Position numbers and translations under genes: made by a program. Shown here in pieces: positions 1 to 5,498 of a stretch of DNA of 5,693 bases. The notes under the pieces were generated by a model that did no database searches, was not told where the DNA came from, and saw only the letters and a program-made list of their open reading frames with translations. This DNA comes from Nitratiruptor sp. (GTDB taxonomy: Bacteria; Campylobacterota; Campylobacteria; Campylobacterales; Nitratiruptoraceae), in contig WGBB01000244.1 in assembly GCA_015494505.1 (NCBI GenBank), positions 1-5,693 on the forward strand, given 5' to 3'. The first letter of the stretch is position 1. Every line of letters starts with the position of its first letter.

Positions 1-269
1 GGCTGGTGTTGGGCAATGAGAAGGTTGGCCTCCGTTGGCGGTACCGGGCGTAGGTTCGTATCGTTAGTGTAGTGCTCATAGGAGCCGAAAATCGCGATGT
101 CGGGGTAGAGTCTATCGCTCACCTTTTTGGCGTAGAGATTGGCGATTTTGGCGTTAGCGTTTTGCGCTTGGGTCACGGGAGCGCTTTTGAGCTTATGCAG
201 CAGATCTTGGATCTCGGAAGCTTGCAAGAACGCTGCTACAGCGAGGGAGAGAAAAAGAGACCTTTTCAT
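1..269 (-). CDS. TolC-family outer membrane efflux protein, N-terminal part (cut by window edge)
   Basis: The first 89 residues of a protein that continues beyond base 1. It starts with a clear Sec signal peptide: MKR, a hydrophobic stretch SLFLSLAVAAFLQA, and probable cleavage near LQA-S. Mature sequence EIQDLLHKLKSAP follows, then an Ala/Asn/Lys-rich helical segment. A motif YPDIAIFGSY around residues 56-64 and P-V-P-P near 76-79 are typical of the N-terminal region of TolC-like outer membrane factors, which form the exit duct of tripartite efflux pumps. The ATG overlaps the TGA of the upstream tetR-type gene (ATGA), and AAGGAAA lies 5 nt ahead, so translation is probably coupled. By analogy with common tetR-tolC-adaptor-pump operons, adaptor and pump genes may lie beyond the left edge; this is inference. 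Family assignment is good, the transported substrate unknown. Confidence 0.86.
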   Translation of the reverse strand, partial: MKRSLFLSLAVAAFLQASEIQDLLHKLKSAPVTQAQNANAKIANLYAKKVSDRLYPDIAIFGSYEHYTNDTNLRPVPPTEANLLIAQHQ

Positions 270-883
270 TGCTCTTTCCTTATGGCTTTGATGATTTTCG
301 TAGCGAGTATTTTGGCCAGGTCTTTGATGTCGGGCTCGGGCGTGACGGCATACTCCTGGACGTAGTGAGCTACGCGTTTGCGAAGACCCGCCGTAGTTTG
401 GTGCAGCACGAAAGATGAGACGATCATCAGCTGCACCGCAAAGGGGTTTTGGATGGTAAAGACCCCTTTTTCGATGCCTTCGTTGAGGATGGCGGTGAGG
501 GTGCCAAGAGTTTGCGCAAGGGTCTGCACCGCCTTTTCGCTCATATGTTTACCGTCATCTGCAAACTCGTGCGCCAAAATGGCGGCGAAGCAAGGGTACT
601 CCTTTAAAAAAGCGCCGAAACTCTCGATGTATTGGCGCAGTTTCTCTTCGGGGTTTTGGGCCGTTATGGAAGCCTTGATGTGAGCTATGAGATTTTCGAG
701 GCGAAAGAGCAGCACCGCTTCATAGAGCGCATCTTTGTCTTTGAAGTGGTAGTAGATGGCGGCTTTGGTGATGCCCACCTCCTTGGCAATGGCATCGAGG
801 CTCACACCTTCGTAGCCGTGTTTGGAGAAGTGCCTGGCCGCGATTTGGAGGAGTTTCTCTTTTTTGCTAAGACCTCTGCTCAT
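266..883 (-). CDS. TetR/AcrR-family transcriptional regulator
   Basis: A 205-residue protein, the usual size for one-component TetR repressors, which bind DNA as dimers and release it on ligand binding. The N-terminal domain is typical: helix 1 KLLQIAARHFSKHGYEGVS (residues 10-28), then the helix-turn-helix at about 29-48 (LDAIAKEVGITKAAIYYHFK) ending in the family signature YYHFKDKDALYEAV. The rest is the variable all-helical ligand and dimer domain, including C97 in YPCFAAILAHEF, so the inducer cannot be read from the sequence. AAGGATAG precedes the ATG. It is first in an operon with the TolC-family gene (4-nt overlap) and divergent from nnrS. Repression of its own operon, and perhaps of nnrS through the shared promoter region, is likely but inferred. 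Similar to AcrR/CmeR-type efflux regulators in arrangement, not shown to be an orthologue. Confidence 0.93.
   Translation of the reverse strand: MSRGLSKKEKLLQIAARHFSKHGYEGVSLDAIAKEVGITKAAIYYHFKDKDALYEAVLLFRLENLIAHIKASITAQNPEEKLRQYIESFGAFLKEYPCFAAILAHEFADDGKHMSEKAVQTLAQTLGTLTAILNEGIEKGVFTIQNPFAVQLMIVSSFVLHQTTAGLRKRVAHYVQEYAVTPEPDIKDLAKILATKIIKAIRKEQ
275..281 (-). promoter_or_regulatory. Ribosome binding site of the TolC-family gene
   Basis: AAGGAAA on the minus strand, 5 nt before the ATG at 269 and lying inside the last codons of the repressor gene. It supports the choice of this start and a genuine gene running to the left edge. Confidence 0.75.
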
Positions 884-891
884 GAGCTATC

Positions 892-911
892 CTTACCTGT
901 CGTTAAGTAAG
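892..911. promoter_or_regulatory. Candidate TetR-type operator (inverted repeat)
   Basis: Inverted repeat CTTAC-N10-GTAAG. It covers the transcription start region of the repressor gene and touches its -10 box (910-915), a suitable place for autorepression by a TetR dimer. Arms are only 5 bp, so this is a candidate, not a recognised site. Confidence 0.35.
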
Positions 912-937
912 TATATGCTCTTTTTGCTTAAAATCAA
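910..937 (-). promoter_or_regulatory. Sigma70-type promoter of the tetR-tolC operon
   Basis: On the minus strand, -35 TTGATT (937-932), a 16-bp spacer, and -10 TATACT (915-910). Transcription would start near 903, about 20 nt ahead of the repressor ATG at 883. Match to the consensus is good, and the placement upstream of a well-supported gene adds weight. Confidence 0.65.
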
Positions 938-965
938 TTGAAAGAGCCACAATTGCTGCTATACT
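938..965 (+). promoter_or_regulatory. Sigma70-type promoter of nnrS
   Basis: -35 TTGAAA (938-943), a 16-bp spacer, and -10 TATACT (960-965). Transcription would start near 972, giving a very short leader of about 15 nt that holds the ribosome site AAAAAGG (974-980) 6 nt before the ATG at 987. The -35 box abuts the -35 box of the divergent promoter. Confidence 0.65.
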
Positions 966-986
966 ATCAAGCAAAAAAGGTGTGCA

Positions 987-2171
987 ATGCAGTTTACGGC
1001 CCAGCCAAGAAGCAAGCGTGACTACTTCTTTTCCCAGCCCCATCAGCCGTTTTTCGCTTTAGGTATTCTCGATGCGATTCTTTTCATGCTCCTTTTCATT
1101 CCGGCTTTTCGTGGCATCATCGCCACAGACGCATTGTATCTCCACGCTTTTTCGATGATATTCTTGGTCTTTACCAATTTCTTTTACGGCTTTTTGTACA
1201 CCACATTTCCCAGATTTTCCGGTACCGAGCCGATAGCGACGCGCGAGTATCTGGTGGTGGTGCTTTTGCAAGCGCTCGCGGCTGTGACGTTTCTCGTGGG
1301 TATCTGGTGGCAGCCCGGGCTCTATGCCGCTGCGCTTTTCATAGCAGCCGGCTTTGGCAAGACCCTGCAGGTGTTTTATAGGATCTATGGGCGCTGCACG
1401 CTGCCCAAACGCGATCAGTACTGGATCATCGTGGCGCTGGGCATCGGGGCGATGAGCGATATACTCTTTTTACTCTCCTTGGTGCCTTGCAAATGCGCTA
1501 CGAATGTCTTTTTCTCTACGGCAGTAGGGTTTGGGGTCTATATGTACATGTTTTTCCTGGCTTTCGTGGTGGGGTTTCGGATGGTGCCGTTTTTTTCACA
1601 TGTGATGGGCTACGCAGCGCCCAAGTGGCTGCACATTACAATCCTCGTGCTCTTTACCCTCCACTCTTTTTGCTCCGTCGCGTTTCCAGAGGCGCTCTTT
1701 GCCATCGATGCGGCAGCGGGTGCGCTGATCGTGCGAGAATTGGTGCGGATGCACCTGCCGTTTCCAAACAGCGAGCCGCTTTTATGGATACTCCATCTTG
1801 CGCTCTTTTGGCTGGGTGGGGGACTGCTTTTGGGAGCTATCATTGAAGCCTTCGAGACGTTTGGTGGCTGGAGTTCGCTCTACTTGCCGCTGCATTTGCT
1901 GGCGCTTGGGTTTTTGACCACGGTGCTCATAGGCTTTGGGACGCGCGTGACGCTTGGGCATTCTGGCAATGTGCTGCGGGTCGATAGAGTGACTGTCTGG
2001 ATATTTTACTTTACCCAAGTCGTGCTCTTGGGACGCATCGTGCTCTCTATAGCCGCCGCTTTTGGTCATATTTCGCCCTTTTTCGATATCAGTGCCGCTC
2101 TATGGATAGCGCTCTTTGTGTGGTGGTTGGGAAAGTATGGAAAAGTTTTGATGTTTGGTGTAAAATTGTGA
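987..2171 (+). CDS. nnrS: NnrS family membrane protein
   Basis: A 394-residue, very hydrophobic protein with about 12 possible membrane helices, matching NnrS, a haem- and copper-containing inner membrane protein of Rhodobacter that is linked to nitric oxide metabolism and resistance to nitrosative stress. Family hallmarks visible: SQPHQPFFALGI at 16-27, LHAFSMIFLVFTNFFYGFL at 52-70 followed by FPRFSGTEPI, GFRMVPFFSHVMG at 196-208, and LHLLALGFLTTVLIGFGTR at 302-320 followed by VTLGHSG (321-327). Conserved-looking histidines H19, H53, H205, H303 and H325 are candidate metal or haem ligands (inference). C168 and C170 form an unusual CxC. It has its own promoter, is divergent from an efflux repressor, and ends 35 bp before the toxin-antitoxin genes. 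No NO-sensing regulator gene is visible in the window. Family is firm, biochemical activity not known precisely. Confidence 0.94.
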   Translation: MQFTAQPRSKRDYFFSQPHQPFFALGILDAILFMLLFIPAFRGIIATDALYLHAFSMIFLVFTNFFYGFLYTTFPRFSGTEPIATREYLVVVLLQALAAVTFLVGIWWQPGLYAAALFIAAGFGKTLQVFYRIYGRCTLPKRDQYWIIVALGIGAMSDILFLLSLVPCKCATNVFFSTAVGFGVYMYMFFLAFVVGFRMVPFFSHVMGYAAPKWLHITILVLFTLHSFCSVAFPEALFAIDAAAGALIVRELVRMHLPFPNSEPLLWILHLALFWLGGGLLLGAIIEAFETFGGWSSLYLPLHLLALGFLTTVLIGFGTRVTLGHSGNVLRVDRVTVWIFYFTQVVLLGRIVLSIAAAFGHISPFFDISAALWIALFVWWLGKYGKVLMFGVKL

Positions 2172-2175
2172 TAAG

Positions 2176-2197
2176 ATTATGTACATAATATTGTAAA
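2176..2197. promoter_or_regulatory. YefM-YoeB autoregulatory operator
   Basis: A perfect 14-bp palindrome ATTATGTACATAAT (2176-2189) with core TGTACA (2180-2185), followed by an imperfect core TGTAAA (2192-2197). The core centres lie exactly 12 bp apart. As I recall, the E. coli yefM-yoeB operator is a long palindrome next to a short one, each with a TGTACA core and about this spacing. The second core overlaps the ribosome site AAAGGA (2195-2200) of the antitoxin gene. CATAAT (2184-2189) inside the palindrome is a possible -10 box, but no good -35 was found. Position directly ahead of the antitoxin gene supports autorepression by antitoxin and toxin-antitoxin complex. Confidence 0.8.
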
Positions 2198-2206
2198 GGA
2201 TACTGT

Positions 2207-2455
2207 ATGGAAGTCTATAGTCTTACTGAGGCGAGAAAGCATCTCAAAGAACTTTTTGATAAAGTCTACTTCGATAAAGAGGATATCATTATCCATAGAA
2301 AGAGCAAAGAGAGTGTTGTTGTTATTCCATTAGAGGAGTATAACGCTCTTAAAGAGACGCTCTATCTATTACGTTCACAGGCAAATCGCGATCATCTTCT
2401 ACGTTCACTCAAGCAGGCGAAACGAGGAGATGTAATAGAAAAAGAGATTGAATGA
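2207..2455 (+). CDS. yefM: YefM (Phd/YefM family) antitoxin
   Basis: An 82-residue antitoxin that neutralises the YoeB toxin and represses the operon. The N-terminal DNA-binding and dimer part reads YSLTEARKHLKELFDKV (residues 4-20), then IIIHRKSKESVVVIPLEEYN, the usual YefM core. The tail ETLYLLRSQANRDHLLRSL is very like E. coli YefM (ETAYLLRSPANARRLMDSI) and is the part expected to wrap the toxin. Length is normal. AAAGGA lies 6 nt before the ATG. It overlaps the toxin gene as ATGA. By hand count it is 94 G+C of 249 bases (38%), well below the neighbouring nnrS and FAH genes, which fits horizontal acquisition of the pair. Confidence 0.95.
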   Translation: MEVYSLTEARKHLKELFDKVYFDKEDIIIHRKSKESVVVIPLEEYNALKETLYLLRSQANRDHLLRSLKQAKRGDVIEKEIE

Positions 2456-2709
2456 AAATCTGCTTTACGCCTGAGAGCTGGAAGGATTATCTTTTTTGGC
2501 AGCAAAATAATAAAAAGATTCTTAAACGCATTAATGAACTTCTCAAAGATATCCAAAGAGATCCTTTTAGCGGGATAGGGAAGCCAGAGCCGCTTAAATA
2601 TGAGCTGAACGGTTGTTACTCAAGGCGAATCGATCATGAACATCGATTGGTCTATATGATCGATGATGACACAATTATAGTGATATCTTGTAGGTATCAT
2701 TATCAATGA
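2452..2709 (+). CDS. yoeB: YoeB family ribosome-dependent mRNA interferase toxin
   Basis: An 85-residue RelE-fold toxin that cleaves mRNA in the ribosomal A site and stops growth when free of YefM. It aligns almost without gaps to E. coli YoeB, for example ESWKDYLFWQ at 8-17, KRINELLKD at 25-33, GKPEPLK at 43-49, SRRIDHEHRLVY at 57-68 and CRYHY at 80-84. The catalytic residues known from E. coli YoeB are all present at the same positions: E46, R65, H83 and Y84, so the toxin should be active. One extra Gln follows Y84. The ribosome site is weak, so expression probably depends on coupling to yefM. The stop codon overlaps the start of the following FAH-family gene (ATGA), so toxin and FAH gene are likely co-transcribed. 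Confidence 0.97.
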   Translation: MKICFTPESWKDYLFWQQNNKKILKRINELLKDIQRDPFSGIGKPEPLKYELNGCYSRRIDHEHRLVYMIDDDTIIVISCRYHYQ

Positions 2710-3326
2710 GAAAAGTGTTGTTTCAAGAGCATTTTATAACGCCTTGCAAGATAGTGTGCATAGGGCGCAACTACGTGGAGCATATCCAAGAGCTTGCGAA
2801 TGAAATCCCCGACGAGCCCGTCTACTTCATCAAGCCAAACTCCGCAATCTCTGAGACTATCATATACCGAGACGGGCTGCATTACGAAGGAGAGATCACC
2901 TTTTTGATCCAAAAGAAGCGCATCGTAGGTGCCGGCGTGGGACTGGATCTGACGCTACGTGATGTGCAGTCACGCCTCAAGGCTAAGGGGCTGCCGTGGG
3001 AGCGGGCCAAAGCGTTTCGGGGCAGTGCGGTGCTGAGCCCCTTCGTGCCTATCGATAGCTGGGAGGGACTCGCTATCGAAGTCTATAAAAACGGCGATCT
3101 CGTGCAGCAAGGCGGCGTGGATTTGATGCTCTACAAGCCGGACTTTTTAGTAGCCGATATGGACCGGATTTTCGGGCTCGATGACGGCGATGTGGTCATG
3201 AGCGGCACACCAAAAGGCGTGGGAAGTGTGAAGGTGGGTGATTGTTTTATACTGCGCCTTGAGCGAGATGGTCAGAATCTTCTCGAGTTCAACGTATGTT
3301 GTCTAGATAGTAGCGAGCTTCGTTGA
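2706..3326 (+). CDS. Fumarylacetoacetate hydrolase (FAH) family protein, FAHD1/YcgM-like
   Basis: A 206-residue single-domain member of the FAH superfamily, whose small members act as acylpyruvate hydrolases or oxaloacetate decarboxylases using Mg or Mn. Visible motifs: KIVCIGRNYVEHIQEL at 15-30, FIKPNSAIS at 41-49, the metal-ligand pair in HYEGEI (E61, E63), a probable third ligand D81 in GLDLTLRDVQ, K102 in the segment LPWERAKAF, and MSGTPKGVG at 165-173. Residue roles are by family analogy. The start is set by homology: the motif IVCIGRNY begins 16 residues in, as usual. There is no good ribosome site; TAGG lies 11 nt upstream, so translation probably depends on coupling to yoeB. The last 38 bp overlap the convergent PAS gene. 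True substrate unknown. Composition is GC-rich compared with the toxin-antitoxin genes before it. Confidence 0.92.
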   Translation: MRKVLFQEHFITPCKIVCIGRNYVEHIQELANEIPDEPVYFIKPNSAISETIIYRDGLHYEGEITFLIQKKRIVGAGVGLDLTLRDVQSRLKAKGLPWERAKAFRGSAVLSPFVPIDSWEGLAIEVYKNGDLVQQGGVDLMLYKPDFLVADMDRIFGLDDGDVVMSGTPKGVGSVKVGDCFILRLERDGQNLLEFNVCCLDSSELR

Positions 3327-4605
3327 TATTGGTGCGTATTTCACCGGTATATTTGATGGAGGCTTTGACGGCCGGGATAATCTCTTCGAGCGTGGCAGTG
3401 GTATCGCTTACCAGTTTTTGGACTTGGTTGAAGATGATAGAAAACTTTTCATCTTGAAGTTTTGAGGATTCTATGAGGCCGTTAACTTGAATATAGTGGA
3501 GTTCTTTGATGAGCCGTTCGATTTTGTTGATGTAGTTGAGGGTAAGGCTGAGGTCGTTTTCGAGCTGTTTTACGAGATGCGTGACTTTTTGGGTGGATGT
3601 GCGAATCACGGCGATAAAGTCGTGTACTTTATCCATACATTCGCCTTCGTTGCAGCTTTGATGGACGATAGTCTCTTGCATGTAGTATAAAATCGCGAAA
3701 ATCTGTATGTTGAGCGAAAGGAGATAAAGTACGCTCTCTTTGATGGTGGTAACGGATTGTTCGATATTGCTGCGCAAATCGACTATGTAACGCCCGATGC
3801 GTTCGGAGTCCTTTTTGATTTCGTTCGATACCACGGCAAAAGATGCTCCTAATGAGCCGATTTTGTGGCTCTCGATGGAAGAATTGAGGGCTATGAGCGA
3901 CAGATCGTCCGTCATTTGGTAAATGTAGGTAAATTTCTCTTCGAGCATGCTGCTAAGATCGAGGTAAAAAGCGATTTTTTCATACATCGCTTTATAGATC
4001 GACTCTGCGGCTTTGCAGTTTTCATAGATAGTGCGCATACGAGGATATTTGGCTATTTGGCCTGTTAGATCGATTGAAAAGTGCTCCTCTTTATCCTTAA
4101 ATTCCGCCATGAGCGCATCTATCATAAAAGCGTCGTAACTTTTATAACCAAGCTGCGCTAGCCCGTCATAGAGAAACGCTTCTGCAGGCTCGCCATTTGT
4201 TTCAAGTTTTCGCATCTTTTCATAAAGCGAGCGGGCGATGTCGAAATATTTGGTGGTAGGCTTGATGCGCACCGAGAGGTATCCTTCTTTCTCTTTGTCT
4301 TTGTATACCGGAAAAACGATAGCGAAGACCCAGTAGTAAGAACCGTCTTTTGCGAGGTTTTTGACATATCCGGCAAAGGGTTTGCCCGCTTTGATGTACT
4401 CCCACAGCAGTTTGAAAATAGCCTTGGGCATATCGGGATGGCGTACGATGTTGTGGGGCTTGCCGATGAGTTCAGCGGGAGAGTATTTGGCGGTTTCATA
4501 GAAGATTTTGTTGCCATAGGCGATGATGCCTTTGGTATCTGTCTTGGAAAAGAAGACCTCGTCTATCTCAAAAGGCGACTCTATCGCCAAGGGCTGTGGG
4601 CGCAT
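3289..4605 (-). CDS. Aer/CetB-like PAS protein with degenerate chemoreceptor-type signalling region
   Basis: 438 residues. Residues 12-118 form a PAS domain very close to those of Aer and CetB, energy-taxis sensors that bind FAD: FFSKTDTKGIIAYGN, then PHNIVRHPDMPKAIFKLLW (50-68), YVKNLAKDGSYYWVFA (80-95), GYLSVRIKP. The RHPDMP block, W68 and YYW match the Aer cofactor-pocket region, so FAD binding is likely but inferred. The rest is helical. Residues 236-270 (SLIALNSSIESHKIG, then FAVVSNEI) resemble a methyl-accepting protein hairpin tip with altered key positions (K248 for Arg, S251 for Glu). A second, weaker copy lies at 368-400. An H-x2-C-x4-C-x4-H cluster (315-328) lies between. There is no signal peptide, no HAMP and no CheR/CheB-binding tail; it is probably cytosolic. 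GAGGAG lies 5 nt ahead of the ATG; it follows rsgA by 2 nt. A redox or energy-taxis role is plausible; coupling to CheA is uncertain. Confidence 0.88.
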   Translation of the reverse strand: MRPQPLAIESPFEIDEVFFSKTDTKGIIAYGNKIFYETAKYSPAELIGKPHNIVRHPDMPKAIFKLLWEYIKAGKPFAGYVKNLAKDGSYYWVFAIVFPVYKDKEKEGYLSVRIKPTTKYFDIARSLYEKMRKLETNGEPAEAFLYDGLAQLGYKSYDAFMIDALMAEFKDKEEHFSIDLTGQIAKYPRMRTIYENCKAAESIYKAMYEKIAFYLDLSSMLEEKFTYIYQMTDDLSLIALNSSIESHKIGSLGASFAVVSNEIKKDSERIGRYIVDLRSNIEQSVTTIKESVLYLLSLNIQIFAILYYMQETIVHQSCNEGECMDKVHDFIAVIRTSTQKVTHLVKQLENDLSLTLNYINKIERLIKELHYIQVNGLIESSKLQDEKFSIIFNQVQKLVSDTTATLEEIIPAVKASIKYTGEIRTNINEARYYLDNIR

Positions 4606-4607
4606 CG

Positions 4608-5498
4608 CTACTCCTCGTTGCTTTTACATATAGTATCGAGTTCTTCCCAGTAAAAGTGCATAATTTTGAGATAGTTTTTAAATCTCTCGCAAGCGATGTC
4701 ACCATTTTTCACCGCCTCTTTGACGGCGCAGCCCGGTTCGTTGGTATGGGTGCAGTCGGGGAATTTGCAGGTGTATCGGTTAAATTCGCGAAAGTAGCGA
4801 TGCACCTGGCGAGGCTCTATGAAGTAGGTGGCTTCCACTTTGCTAAAGCCGGGTGTATCGGCGATGAAGGAGTCGTGGCCGAAGGGATAGAGAGTGACGG
4901 CGGTGGTGGTGTGGCGTCCACGTCCCAGCTTTTCGCTGACCGCTCCCGTCTTGATAGGAATGCCTAGAAGCCTCGAGAGGATCGTGCTCTTGCCCACGCC
5001 ACTGGGGCCTGCGAGGATGCAGATGTGGCCCTGGACGTAAGATTTGATCTTTTCGATGCCCGTTTCTTCGATGGCGCTCACGGCACTTACTTCGTAGCCG
5101 ATGGAGGAGTAGAGGTCCATCCATTTTTTGAGCTCTTTGGTATCTTCTAGCAGGTCGATTTTATTGAAGACGATGACGGGCGTGATCTCTTTGTACTCAT
5201 ACACCGCCAAGAAATTGTCCAAAAGGTAGCTATCAAAATCGGGATTTTTGATGGCCATGACGATGATGACGTTGTCCACGTTGGCCACGCTGGGGCGCGT
5301 AAGGAGATTTTTGCGCTCTTCGATCTTTTCTATCACGAACTGATCGCCGACTATCTCTCCATCGACAAAGTCGCCGGCGTAGAGTTTATATTTTTTGAGC
5401 TTTTTGCGAAGTATAGCCGGGTATGTTTTTCTTTCAGGAAGTGTGGTGACCTTGCTCGCAGCGGCGCTGCGATAGGTCACGAGGCCCTTAACACTCAT
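4608..5498 (-). CDS. rsgA: Ribosome small-subunit-dependent GTPase A
   Basis: A 296-residue circularly permuted GTPase that assists late maturation of the 30S ribosomal subunit and hydrolyses GTP when bound to it. Order of parts: N-terminal OB-fold (to about residue 68; GDFVDGEI at 42-49), then the permuted G domain with G4 NKID (112-115), a probable G5 SAVSA (138-142), P-loop GPSGVGKST (164-172), G2 RHTTTA (195-200) and G3 DTPGF (214-218). The C-terminal zinc domain has ligands C244, C249, H251 and C257 in CKFPDCTHTNEPGC. All motifs are intact and the length is normal. The start overlaps the end of ilvD by 11 bp and has no clear ribosome site, so translation is probably coupled to ilvD. The PAS gene follows after 2 nt, suggesting one transcript for three functionally unrelated genes. 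Confidence 0.97.
   Translation of the reverse strand: MSVKGLVTYRSAAASKVTTLPERKTYPAILRKKLKKYKLYAGDFVDGEIVGDQFVIEKIEERKNLLTRPSVANVDNVIIVMAIKNPDFDSYLLDNFLAVYEYKEITPVIVFNKIDLLEDTKELKKWMDLYSSIGYEVSAVSAIEETGIEKIKSYVQGHICILAGPSGVGKSTILSRLLGIPIKTGAVSEKLGRGRHTTTAVTLYPFGHDSFIADTPGFSKVEATYFIEPRQVHRYFREFNRYTCKFPDCTHTNEPGCAVKEAVKNGDIACERFKNYLKIMHFYWEELDTICKSNEE
4611..4616 (-). promoter_or_regulatory. Ribosome binding site of the PAS gene
   Basis: GAGGAG on the minus strand, 5 nt ahead of the ATG at 4605 and inside the last codons of rsgA. It fixes the start and shows the PAS gene can be translated well from the rsgA transcript. Confidence 0.8.

Noticed and set aside
72..365. Plus-strand open frame over the TolC-family start and repressor end
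   Set aside because: The opposite strand encodes a signal peptide, a ribosome site and an ATGA-coupled start, all coherent; the plus-strand peptide is not recognisable.
632..910. Plus-strand open frame across the TetR-type gene
   Set aside because: It is an antisense shadow of a protein with a clear helix-turn-helix signature on the other strand and has no recognisable domain.
2647..2681. Separate promoter for the FAH gene inside yoeB (TTGGTC with TATAGT)
   Set aside because: The spacer would be 23 bp, outside the normal 16-18 bp range, and no better -35 box was found; co-transcription with yefM-yoeB is simpler.
3281..3330. Intrinsic terminator between the converging FAH and PAS genes
   Set aside because: No GC-rich stem followed by a T-run is present on either strand; only the short palindrome CTCGAG is seen.
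3676..3735. Hydrophobic stretch in the PAS protein (residues about 291-310, VLYLLSLNIQIFAILYYM) as a transmembrane helix
   Set aside because: It contains polar residues at heptad-like spacing, lies within a long helical signalling region, and there is no paired second segment or signal peptide; a buried coiled-coil face is more likely.
4843..5124. Open frame in another minus-strand phase within rsgA
   Set aside because: Its peptide is Arg/His/Pro-rich and low in information, the typical look of an out-of-frame reading of a GC-rich gene; rsgA motifs are intact in the main frame.
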